Shown: one piece after another, positions 1-5,087 of the stretch | Layout: each line of letters opens with the position of its first letter | Numbering within the stretch: the stretch's first letter is position 1 | Source: Boseongicola sp. SB0662_bin_57 | GTDB taxonomy: Bacteria > Pseudomonadota > Alphaproteobacteria > Rhodobacterales > Rhodobacteraceae | NCBI GenBank assembly: GCA_009839535.1 | Contig: VXPN01000216.1 | Span: 1 to 5,753, forward strand | Direction: 5' to 3' | DNA: 5,753 nt | Notes under the pieces: model-generated | Database searches by the model: none | The model's input: only the letters and a program-made list of their open reading frames with translations | What the model was told of the DNA's origin: nothing | Made by a program: the position numbers and the translations under genes

Positions 1-485
1 ACGAGGTGCAGGCAAACCGCGCCGCACTGATCGCAACGATCAAGGACAGCGTGGAAGACGCTGTGGAGAACTGGGGGATCGAGGTGACCCGCGCCGAGAT
101 CCTGGATGTCGATCTTGACCAGGCCACCCGTGACGCCATGCTGCAGCAGTTGAACGCCGAACGGGAGCGACGCGCGCAGGTGACGCTCGCGGAAGGCGAG
201 AAGCGCGCGGTGGAGCTGGCGGCCGACGCGGAACTCTATGCGGCAGAGCAGGCAGCCAAGGCGCGCCGCATCCAGGCAGACGCCGAAGCCTACGCGACCG
301 GTGTCGTCGCGAAGGCGATCCAGGACAACGGCCTGGAAGCCGCTCGCTACCAGGTCGCCCTCAAGCAGGTCGAAGCGCTGAACGCTCTCGGCGGCCGCGA
401 AGGGTCGAACACCATCGTCGTGCCTGCCAGCGCGATCGAGGCCTTCGGCGATGCCTTCAAGATGCTGAAAGGGACGTCGCAATGA
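1..485 (+). CDS. SPFH/Band 7 (QmcA/stomatin-like) membrane protein, C-terminal part
   Basis: Partial gene: the reading frame is open at the left edge (...DEVQANRAAL), so the true start, the N-terminal membrane anchor and most of the SPFH domain lie outside the window; the in-window GTG at 6 is an internal valine. What remains, counted from that codon, is the end of the SPFH domain (DAVENWGIEVTRAEILDVDL, about residues 18-37), then a long Ala/Glu/Arg-rich helix typical of the stomatin coiled coil (about 45-105), then a conserved-looking tail with NTIVVPASAIEAF. Family knowledge: these proteins form large membrane-bound oligomers linked to membrane microdomains and to control of membrane proteases. 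The next gene is an NfeD-type partner overlapping by 4 bp (ATGA), the standard pairing for this family, which supports translational coupling. The family assignment is firm; the exact subfamily (QmcA or another slipin) is less sure. Confidence 0.9.
   Translation, partial: EVQANRAALIATIKDSVEDAVENWGIEVTRAEILDVDLDQATRDAMLQQLNAERERRAQVTLAEGEKRAVELAADAELYAAEQAAKARRIQADAEAYATGVVAKAIQDNGLEAARYQVALKQVEALNALGGREGSNTIVVPASAIEAFGDAFKMLKGTSQ
471..474 (+). promoter_or_regulatory. Ribosome binding site of the nfeD-like gene
   Basis: GGGA, within AAAGGGA, lies 7 nt before the ATG at 482, inside the last codons of the upstream SPFH gene. It supports the ATG that overlaps the upstream TGA as the real start. 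Confidence 0.5.
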
Positions 486-763
486 CGTTCTGGTCGCTTT
501 GGTGGGTCTGGATGGCCGGCGCGCTGGTTCTGGCAATTCTTGAAGTCGTGGTGCCCGCTCAGGTGTTTCTCGGGTTCGCGATCGGTGCGGCGCTGGTTGG
601 GCTCGCCTTGCTTGTCGGCATTCCCGGCCTGGCCGGCTCCCTGCCGGCGCTTGCCCTGGCATTCGCCGTCGCGTCGCTTCTGGCATGGGTGCTCGTGCGT
701 CGCTTGATGGGCATCCGGAAAGGGCAGGTGAAGCACTTCGACCATGACATCAACGAGGATTGA
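482..763 (+). CDS. Small NfeD-type membrane protein
   Basis: A 93-aa hydrophobic protein. It begins with an aromatic stretch (FWSLWWVW) and a first membrane segment at about residues 9-28, followed by a Gly/Ala-rich second hydrophobic stretch at about 30-47 and a third at about 52-72. It ends in a short basic then acidic cytosolic tail (RRLMGIRKGQVKHFDHDINED). The topology and the position directly after an SPFH gene match NfeD family proteins, which partner stomatin-like proteins in the membrane. Most NfeD proteins continue into a soluble OB-fold domain of about 60-80 residues, which is absent here. From memory, such short forms are common in alphaproteobacteria, so this need not be a truncation. 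The start overlaps the upstream stop by 4 bp and has a good ribosome binding site. Exact function is unknown. Confidence 0.85.
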   Translation: MTFWSLWWVWMAGALVLAILEVVVPAQVFLGFAIGAALVGLALLVGIPGLAGSLPALALAFAVASLLAWVLVRRLMGIRKGQVKHFDHDINED

Positions 764-1430
764 AGGTTCTGGCCGGCACCCCCCGTCAATGTCGGCCGTT
801 CCCGCCGTTGCCGAAGACCCGCCGGGCATGCCGGACTACTCCGTGGAAAGGATGCTCTACGCGCGCGGGGCCCGAGAGATTGCCGGAGTGGACGAGGCGG
901 GACGGGGCCCCTTGGCGGGACCCGTGACCGCCGCAGCCGTCGTGCTTGACGCCAACGCGCTTCCTTCAGGGATCAACGATTCAAAGAAACTGGGGCCGAA
1001 GGCGCGCGACCGCCTGCTGGAGGAGATCGTGGCCAGTGCGAAAGTTTCGGTGGCGCATGCCTCGGTTGAGGAAATCGACAAGCTGAACATCCTCCACGCG
1101 TCGCTCCTTGCCATGGAGCGTGCCGTGGCCGGCCTGTCCGGCACGCCAGATCACGTCCTGATCGACGGCAACGTGGTGCCTGGCTCCCTTGGCTGCAGCG
1201 CGACTGCACTGGTGAAGGGCGATGCGCGGAGCCTGTCGGTCGCGGCCGCGTCCATCGCAGCCAAGATCGCCCGCGACCGGATCATGGAAGACCTGGCGCG
1301 GGAGTTTCCGGGCTACGGATGGGAAAGAAACGCCGGATACCCCACGAAGGCCCACCGGGAGGCGCTCGCGGTTCTCGGGATCACCCCGCACCACAGGCGT
1401 TCGTTCAAGACCGTCCGGGAACTGCTGTGA
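744..1430 (+). CDS. rnhB: Ribonuclease HII
   Basis: Cytoplasmic endonuclease that cuts the RNA strand of RNA-DNA hybrids and initiates removal of ribonucleotides misincorporated in DNA. The 228-aa frame contains the whole fold. Counted from the ATG at 744: GVDEAGRGPLAGP (residues 48-60) with the first two acidic residues D50 and E51, NDSKKL (78-83), LIDGN with D141, KGDARS with D160, the AAASIAAKIARD helix, GYPTKAH and the C-terminal HHRRSF. The D-E-D-D catalytic set appears complete. The start is uncertain. ATG 744 overlaps the end of nfeD by 20 bp and has AGGTGAAG at 726-733; in-frame ATGs at 789 and 828 also exist. The 828 start (MPDYSVERM) gives about 200 aa, closest to the usual family length, but no strong ribosome binding site precedes it. 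The gene is probably in one transcript with the two genes before it. Confidence 0.93.
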   Translation: MTSTRIEGSGRHPPSMSAVPAVAEDPPGMPDYSVERMLYARGAREIAGVDEAGRGPLAGPVTAAAVVLDANALPSGINDSKKLGPKARDRLLEEIVASAKVSVAHASVEEIDKLNILHASLLAMERAVAGLSGTPDHVLIDGNVVPGSLGCSATALVKGDARSLSVAAASIAAKIARDRIMEDLAREFPGYGWERNAGYPTKAHREALAVLGITPHHRRSFKTVRELL

Positions 1431-1432
1431 CG

Positions 1433-1487
1433 GCAGGCCGCTTCAGGCCTGCGGACCGGGTGCATGCCGCGAGGCCGCGGCACGCGC
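1433..1487. terminator. Paired GC hairpins between convergent rnhB and aroC (possible bidirectional terminator)
   Basis: Two perfect short stems lie in the 105-bp convergent gap. The first is GCAGGCC (1433-1439) with GGCCTGC (1446-1452) around a 6-nt loop. The second is TGCCGCG (1465-1471) with CGCGGCA (1476-1482) around a 4-nt loop, extendable past one mismatch to about 1460-1487. Neither is followed by a T-tract on either strand, so these are not textbook intrinsic terminators. The position between two facing stop codons suggests a role in transcript ending or 3'-end protection. Confidence 0.4.
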
Positions 1488-1535
1488 CGGAACCTCCCGT
1501 GGAACCCGGGTCCGCGCACCGTGACCTGCCTGTCG

Positions 1536-2636
1536 TCACCCGATCCGTCCGCGCGCGCCACCGGTCTGCGCGCGGTCCAGGAGGAAGTGGTCGAGAATGA
1601 CGCTGGCCGCCATGGCTTCGGCCACGGGCACGGCGCGGATGCCGACGCAAGGGTCGTGCCGACCCTTGGTCACGATCTCGGTCGCGTCGCCAGCCTTGGT
1701 TATGGTCTTTCGAGGCGTCAGGATCGACGACGTCGGCTTGACCGCGAACCGGACCACGATGTCCTGGCCGGTGGAGATTCCGCCGAGAATGCCGCCGGCA
1801 TGGTTCGATGCGTATGCGGGACCGTCCGGTCGCATTGATATCTCGTCCGCGTTTTCCGCGCCCGAAAGTCGCGCAGCTGCCATGCCCTCGCCGATTTCCA
1901 CGCCCTTGACGGCGTTTATGCTCATCATCGCTGCCGCAATGTCCATGTCGAGCTTGCCGTAGACCGGCGCCCCCAGCCCCGGCGGGCATCCCCGTACCGT
2001 AACTTCGATGATCGCGCCGATAGAGGAGCCGGACTTGCGAAGGCCGTCGAGGTAGGGCGCCCAGTCCTCGGCCGACTTCGCGTCAGGCGTCCAGAACGGG
2101 TTGCGATCGATTTCTTTCCAGTCGAAGCGGTCGCGATCGATTTCCCTGTCGCCCATCGCGACCATGTAGCCGGTGATCATGAGGCCGGGAACAAGCTGTC
2201 CGAGCGCAGCGCGCGCGACCCCGCCTGCAGCAACGCGCGCAGCTGTCTCGCGGGCGGACGAGCGACCGCCGCCCCTGTGATCCCGGATGCCGTATTTCTG
2301 CCAATAGGTGATGTCGGCATGGCCGGGACGGAACTTCTCGGCAATTTCGCCGTAGTCCTTCGACCGCTGGTCGGTGTTCCGGATCATGAGCTGGATCGGC
2401 GTGCCGGTGGTCTTGCCCTCGAAAGTGCCGGACAGGATCTCGACTTCGTCCGCTTCACGTCGCTGCGAGGTGTAGCGGGTCTGGCCGGGCCTGCGCCTGT
2501 CGAGCCATGCCTGGATTTCCGCGGGAACGAGCGGGATGCCCGGCGGGCAGCCGTCAACCGTCGCGCCCAGAGCAGGCCCATGGCTTTCGCCCCAGGTCGT
2601 GACCCTGAAGAGATGTCCGTAGGTGTTGACGCTCAT
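1536..2636 (-). CDS. aroC: Chorismate synthase
   Basis: Last step of the shikimate pathway: anti-1,4-elimination of phosphate from 5-enolpyruvylshikimate-3-phosphate to give chorismate, the precursor of aromatic amino acids, folates and quinones. The enzyme is a cytoplasmic tetramer that needs reduced FMN. The 366-aa length is normal for the bacterial family. All three family signatures are present: GESHGPALG (residues 16-24), GRSSARETAARVAAGGV (124-140) and RHDPCVGIRAVPVAEAM (326-342). DRRRPG (46-51), RPGHAD (103-108) and SNHAGGILGGISTG (277-290) are also typical. The ATG start is supported by GGAG 7 nt upstream. The sequence style is alphaproteobacterial. It converges with rnhB. Its upstream side has been altered: an insertion sequence begins 132 bp before the start codon, so the native promoter may be separated from the gene. 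Confidence 0.97.
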   Translation of the reverse strand: MSVNTYGHLFRVTTWGESHGPALGATVDGCPPGIPLVPAEIQAWLDRRRPGQTRYTSQRREADEVEILSGTFEGKTTGTPIQLMIRNTDQRSKDYGEIAEKFRPGHADITYWQKYGIRDHRGGGRSSARETAARVAAGGVARAALGQLVPGLMITGYMVAMGDREIDRDRFDWKEIDRNPFWTPDAKSAEDWAPYLDGLRKSGSSIGAIIEVTVRGCPPGLGAPVYGKLDMDIAAAMMSINAVKGVEIGEGMAAARLSGAENADEISMRPDGPAYASNHAGGILGGISTGQDIVVRFAVKPTSSILTPRKTITKAGDATEIVTKGRHDPCVGIRAVPVAEAMAASVILDHFLLDRAQTGGARGRIG

Positions 2637-2639
2637 GGT

Positions 2640-2654
2640 GCAGCTCCGTGCTGC
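2640..2654 (-). promoter_or_regulatory. aroC ribosome binding site, partly inside a small hairpin
   Basis: On the minus strand GGAG (2647-2644) sits 7 nt before the aroC ATG. It straddles the loop and edge of a 5-bp stem, GCAGC with GCTGC (2640-2644 and 2650-2654, 5-nt loop). The ribosome binding site supports the start; whether the weak hairpin affects translation is speculation. Confidence 0.45.
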
Positions 2655-2664
2655 CGACCTATTA

Positions 2665-2680
2665 CCTGTTCTCCCTGTTC
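2665..2680. repeat. Two tandem CCTGTTC heptamers upstream of aroC
   Basis: CCTGTTC occurs at 2665-2671 and 2674-2680, a 9-bp period; on the minus strand it reads GAACAGGGAGAACAGGTA. It lies about 30-45 bp upstream of the aroC start in the leader. This could be a protein-binding direct repeat or chance; no regulator is recognised. Confidence 0.25.
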
Positions 2681-2758
2681 AGGGGAAGGCGGCGCAGATG
2701 CAGTGGTCGCATGACCGAATTGTCGCAGTCGGCGCCACCGTAACAGGAGGAGAAGGCG

Positions 2759-2768
2759 CAGTGGATGC
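2759..2768. repeat. Target site duplication, left copy (CAGTGGATGC)
   Basis: Perfect 10-bp match to 4863-4872, directly abutting the left inverted repeat. The length fits the 8-10 bp duplications known for ISAs1-family insertions. It shows that the element arrived by transposition and that the flanks have not been rearranged since. Confidence 0.92.
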
Positions 2769-2788
2769 CAGGACGATTTTATTGTCGG
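2769..2788 (+). repeat. Left terminal inverted repeat (IRL)
   Basis: CAGGACGATTTTATTGTCGG. It matches the reverse complement of 4843-4862 at 18 of 20 positions, the differences being positions 7 and 15 of the repeat. It directly follows the left target duplication. Confidence 0.93.
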
Positions 2789-2819
2789 CCCAGTGACCGC
2801 CACGCAGTGATTTCAGGGC

Positions 2820-2836
2820 TGGCCATTTCGTTTTCG
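2820..2836 (+). repeat. Internal copy of the IS terminal repeat
   Basis: TGGCCATTTCGTTTTCG matches the aligned 17 bases of the right terminal repeat (read outside-in) at 13 of 17 positions without gaps, and better with one gap. It has the same orientation as IRL and lies about 50 bp inside the left end, just before the transposase start. It may be an extra transposase-binding site. Confidence 0.5.
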
Positions 2837-2855
2837 ATGAGGCAGCTTGCCGGCC

Positions 2856-4649
2856 ATGGTGATTCTTCCGACGCCGGATTCGTCGATCGACCTTCGCGCG
2901 GTCACGGTGCGCCCGACCCGTGGCGGGCGTGAGCACCGGCTCTGGGACCGTCTGGTCGAGGAGCATCACTACCTGGGTTTCCACGGCATCGTCGGCAAGG
3001 GCCTGCGCCACGTCGCGCTGCACGGCGAGACCTGGCTCGCGCTGGTCGGCTGGCAGCCGGGCGCGTTCAAGCTGGCCGCGCGCGACCGCTGGATCGGGTG
3101 GTCGCAGGAGCAGCAGTTCCGGCGCCTGCACCTGGTCTGCAACAACTCCCGTTTCGTCATCCTCACCCACGGACGGGTGCCGAACCTGGCGTCCCGCGTG
3201 CTGGGCCTGAGCCTGCGCCGGCTGTCCGCCGACATCCAGGCCGTGCACGGCTACCCGGCCTTCCTCGCGGAGACGTTCGTCGACGTCTCGAGGTTCACGG
3301 GCGCCTGCTACCGCGCGTCGAACTGGCGCTCGCTGGGGCTGACGCGCGGCTTCGCGCGCGAGTCCGGCGGCGTCGCGCGCTGGCGCCATCACGGCCGGCC
3401 CAAGGAGATCTTCATGTACGAACTCGCCGACGCCGCCGCCGAGGCGCTGAGCCGGGACGAGATCCCGGACGCGTGGAACGCGCAGCAGCACGACGACGCG
3501 GCGCCGATGGCCGCGCCCCGGCTGCGCAGCCTGTTCGAGTGCCTGGGCGAGGTGCCCGAGTGCCGCAAGGCGCGCGGCAAGCGCTATCCGCTGAGAACCG
3601 TGCTGACGATCGCCGTCGCGGCCCGGCTCGCCGGCTACCGCGGCGTGACCGCCTTCGCCCAGTTCGCCGCCCTGCTCTCGCAGGAGCAGCTCGAGACGGT
3701 CGAGGCGTTCTTCAGCCCGAGCAGGAAGCGCTACACCGCACCCTCGATCACCACCTTCCACAACATCCTCGCCGACCTGCCGCCTGAGACGCTGGACGAC
3801 GCCATCGGCCGCTGGACCGCCCAGCAGGCCGGCGCCGACACGCCGCTCGCCATGGACGGCAAGGACATCCGCGGCGCCTCGAGGCAGACCGAGGACAGGC
3901 GGCGGATGATGGTCGCGGCGGTCGAGCACGGGACCGGCCTGGTGCTCCGGCAGGTCGAGGTCGAGGACAGGAGCAACGAGATCCCCGCGGTCCGGGCGCT
4001 CTCCGGCAGCCTCGACGTCACGGGCCGCATCGTCACCATGGACGCGATGCACGCCCGGCACGAGACCGCGCGCAGCCTTCTCGGACGCCGCGCCGACTAC
4101 GTCGTCACCGCGGTCAAGGACAACCAGGAGACCATCCACGACGATCTCAGGGCGATCGACTTCGCCGGCGCGCCGTGGCACGAGACCGTCGACAAGGGCC
4201 ATGGACGCCTCGAGCGCCGCCGCTGCGACGTCGTCGACCTCACCGGCGCCGAACGGGACGGCTACGCCGCCCTTCACGGACGTCGTCAGGCCATCCGCGT
4301 CGAACGCGAGCGCGAGGTCCTCAAGACCGGCGAGCACAGCCTCGAGGTGACCTGGTGCCTCACTTCGCTCGGCCCGGAACGCGCCGGACCGGAGGAGCTT
4401 CTCGAGCTGGTGCGCAACCACTGGACCATGGAGAACCGCGTGCACTACGTACGCGATTTCACCTACGACGAGGACCGGTGCAGGGCTCACGTCCGCAACC
4501 TGCCGCGCAACCTCTCCTGCCTGACGAACGCCGCCATCGCCATCGTGCGATGCGACGGTCGCTTCGGCTACATGCCTGAGGCCAACCGGCACTACGCCGC
4601 CCGCGCCCAGGAGGCCCTCGACCTGATCCTGGGCCCGCCCGGCAAATGA
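2856..4649 (+). CDS. ISAs1-family transposase with N-terminal DruA-like DUF4338 domain
   Basis: About 597 aa from ATG 2856. A TTG at 2847 would add three residues; GAGG at 2839-2842 is 4 nt from the TTG and 13 nt from the ATG, so the start is unsettled. Residues below count from the TTG. The N-terminal domain (about 20-193) matches DUF4338, the family of DruA of the Druantia defence system: HYLGF (41-45), RDRWIGW (79-85), CNNSRFVIL (98-106), NLASRVLGLSLRRL (113-126), ETFVD (142-146), GACYRASNW (152-160). A linker follows, then a complete ISAs1 transposase (about 225-595) with its N-terminal helical domain and an RNase H-like DDE core: MDGKDIRG (D337), VTMDAMHAR (D399) and NHWTMENRVHYVRD (E529). 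The transposase part cuts and joins the element ends. The role of the DUF4338 part is unknown; DNA binding or target choice are inferences. No frameshift or internal stop is seen. Confidence 0.92.
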   Translation: MVILPTPDSSIDLRAVTVRPTRGGREHRLWDRLVEEHHYLGFHGIVGKGLRHVALHGETWLALVGWQPGAFKLAARDRWIGWSQEQQFRRLHLVCNNSRFVILTHGRVPNLASRVLGLSLRRLSADIQAVHGYPAFLAETFVDVSRFTGACYRASNWRSLGLTRGFARESGGVARWRHHGRPKEIFMYELADAAAEALSRDEIPDAWNAQQHDDAAPMAAPRLRSLFECLGEVPECRKARGKRYPLRTVLTIAVAARLAGYRGVTAFAQFAALLSQEQLETVEAFFSPSRKRYTAPSITTFHNILADLPPETLDDAIGRWTAQQAGADTPLAMDGKDIRGASRQTEDRRRMMVAAVEHGTGLVLRQVEVEDRSNEIPAVRALSGSLDVTGRIVTMDAMHARHETARSLLGRRADYVVTAVKDNQETIHDDLRAIDFAGAPWHETVDKGHGRLERRRCDVVDLTGAERDGYAALHGRRQAIRVEREREVLKTGEHSLEVTWCLTSLGPERAGPEELLELVRNHWTMENRVHYVRDFTYDEDRCRAHVRNLPRNLSCLTNAAIAIVRCDGRFGYMPEANRHYAARAQEALDLILGPPGK

Positions 4650-4672
4650 TCCTTCGATCCTGACCGCGTGAA

Positions 4673-4720
4673 GGGCACGCGAAACGCGCCGCAGGACGGC
4701 GCGACGGGACAGCCGTGCCC
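4673..4720. other. Two-tier hairpin in the IS 3' tail
   Basis: Outer stem GGGCACG (4673-4679) with CGTGCCC (4714-4720) and inner stem CGCGCC (4685-4690) with GGCGCG (4698-4703), both perfect, around the 7-nt loop GCAGGAC. It lies 24 bp after the transposase stop and could end or protect its transcript. No T-tract follows. Confidence 0.45.
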
Positions 4721-4759
4721 GGACACGCCGAAAACCGTGTTCGGAAAGCTCAGGACGGC
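4692..4759 (+). repeat. Two CAGGACGGC subterminal repeats resembling the IR tip
   Basis: CAGGACGGC occurs at 4692-4700 and 4751-4759. Both share CAGGAC with the outermost bases of the terminal repeats (CAGGACG at IRL, CAGGACC at IRR). They could be extra recognition sites, but a 6-base similarity is weak. Confidence 0.25.
4719..4744. other. Second hairpin in the IS 3' tail
   Basis: CCGGACACG (4719-4727) pairs with CGTGTTCGG (4736-4744), nine pairs including one G-T, around the A-rich loop CCGAAAAC. It shares its first 2 bases with the preceding hairpin, so the two cannot both form completely. Confidence 0.4.
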
Positions 4760-4769
4760 AAGCAAGCAT

Positions 4770-4788
4770 CGTCGCAACCGGTGCGACG
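4770..4788. other. Third hairpin in the IS 3' tail
   Basis: CGTCGCA (4770-4776) pairs perfectly with TGCGACG (4782-4788) around a 5-nt loop ACCGG. It is the last of three hairpins spaced across the non-coding tail before the right inverted repeat. Confidence 0.45.
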
Positions 4789-4842
4789 GTGGCTCGAACC
4801 GCCTCAGACACGCCCGCCTGCCGTCACCTCAGGCGCAGGAAC

Positions 4843-4862
4843 CCGAAAATAAAATGGTCCTG
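4843..4862 (-). repeat. Right terminal inverted repeat (IRR)
   Basis: CCGAAAATAAAATGGTCCTG; the reverse complement reads CAGGACCATTTTATTTTCGG and matches the left repeat at 18 of 20 positions. It is directly followed by the right target duplication. Confidence 0.93.
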
Positions 4863-4872
4863 CAGTGGATGC
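4863..4872. repeat. Target site duplication, right copy (CAGTGGATGC)
   Basis: Perfect copy of 2759-2768 next to the right inverted repeat. Confidence 0.92.
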
Positions 4873-5087
4873 GCTTGCATTTGACTTGTTCCACAATTAT
4901 GCAAACACTGTCCACTCCAGTCAGCGCCTGACAGTCCCTGTCTGCGATTTTCCTTGTTTTTCTGCATCTTCGCGTCTGCTTCGCTTTGCCAATGGCTGTC
5001 AGGGACGGCCCGGAATGACCTTCGTTTTGATTTCTCGTGTTGCCTTTCGTGTTGCACTTCAGCGCGTTTCGTGACAGACTGCATCCC
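4873..5087. other. Spacer between the IS and the integrase, no convincing gene
   Basis: About 215 bp with visibly lower GC than the coding regions around it. Open frames exist (for example 4865-5074 on the plus strand, 69 codons), but none resembles a known protein and no ribosome binding site precedes them in the present arrangement. Contents noted: a possible minus-strand promoter at 4896-4924; an inverted pair TTGCAT/ATGCAA at 4875-4880 and 4899-4904; CTGACAG and CTGTCAG at 4928-4934 and 4996-5002; and TCGTGTTGC twice at 5035-5043 and 5047-5055. As the leader of an integrase gene it may hold arm sites and the island attachment site, but I could not identify a tRNA end or core repeat. Confidence 0.5.
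4896..4924 (-). promoter_or_regulatory. Possible sigma70-type promoter facing aroC, now cut off by the IS
   Basis: Minus strand: CTGACT (4924-4919, 4 of 6 to TTGACA), a 17-bp spacer, CATAAT (4901-4896, 5 of 6 to TATAAT). It points left. Before the IS inserted, the inferred start of transcription would have been about 150 bp from the aroC start codon. The match is from visual inspection only. Confidence 0.3.

Larger units (their letters stand above)
2769..4862 (+). mobile_element. Complete ISAs1-family insertion sequence with a DruA-domain transposase
   Basis: A 2,094-bp element with 20-bp imperfect terminal inverted repeats (18 of 20 identical) and a perfect 10-bp target duplication on both sides. 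It carries one large gene reading left to right. The left non-coding part (about 2789-2855) includes a second internal copy of the terminal repeat. The right non-coding part (4650-4842) is about 190 bp and contains three hairpins. Typical ISAs1 elements, from memory, are about 1.2-1.5 kb; the extra length here is accounted for by the added DUF4338 domain of about 200 codons and the structured tail. Intact gene, intact ends and matching target duplication suggest a recent and possibly still active insertion. No name in a named-IS catalogue can be given without a search. Confidence 0.93.

Noticed and set aside
3098..3787. A 229-codon plus-strand frame inside the transposase
   Set aside because: Arg/Pro/Ala-rich out-of-frame shadow of the transposase gene with no independent motifs.
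2856..4649. A true Druantia defence operon
   Set aside because: Only a DruA-like domain is present, fused to a transposase and bounded by IS ends. No DruB-DruE helicase-type partners lie next to it, so a defence role is not supported here.
2679..4811. A 710-codon open frame on the minus strand spanning almost the whole IS
   Set aside because: It is antisense to the transposase with strong family motifs on the plus strand. It is a by-product of GC-rich codon use: the translation is low-complexity Val/Ala/Arg/Asp with no recognisable domain, and it runs out through the inverted repeat into flanking DNA.
4875..4910. Plus-strand promoter for the integrase using TTGACT at 4881-4886
   Set aside because: AATTAT is only 8 bp away, and the hexamer at 16-18 bp spacing has no -10 resemblance.
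4865..5074. A 69-codon frame starting at GTG in the target duplication
   Set aside because: No ribosome binding site in the present arrangement and no similarity known to me; kept only as part of the restored-frame observation.
2637..5087. A tRNA gene or tRNA 3' end as the island attachment site
   Set aside because: No T-arm GTTCRA followed by a matching acceptor stem or CCA end was found on either strand outside the IS. GGCTCGAACC at 4791-4800 lies inside the IS and has no acceptor context.
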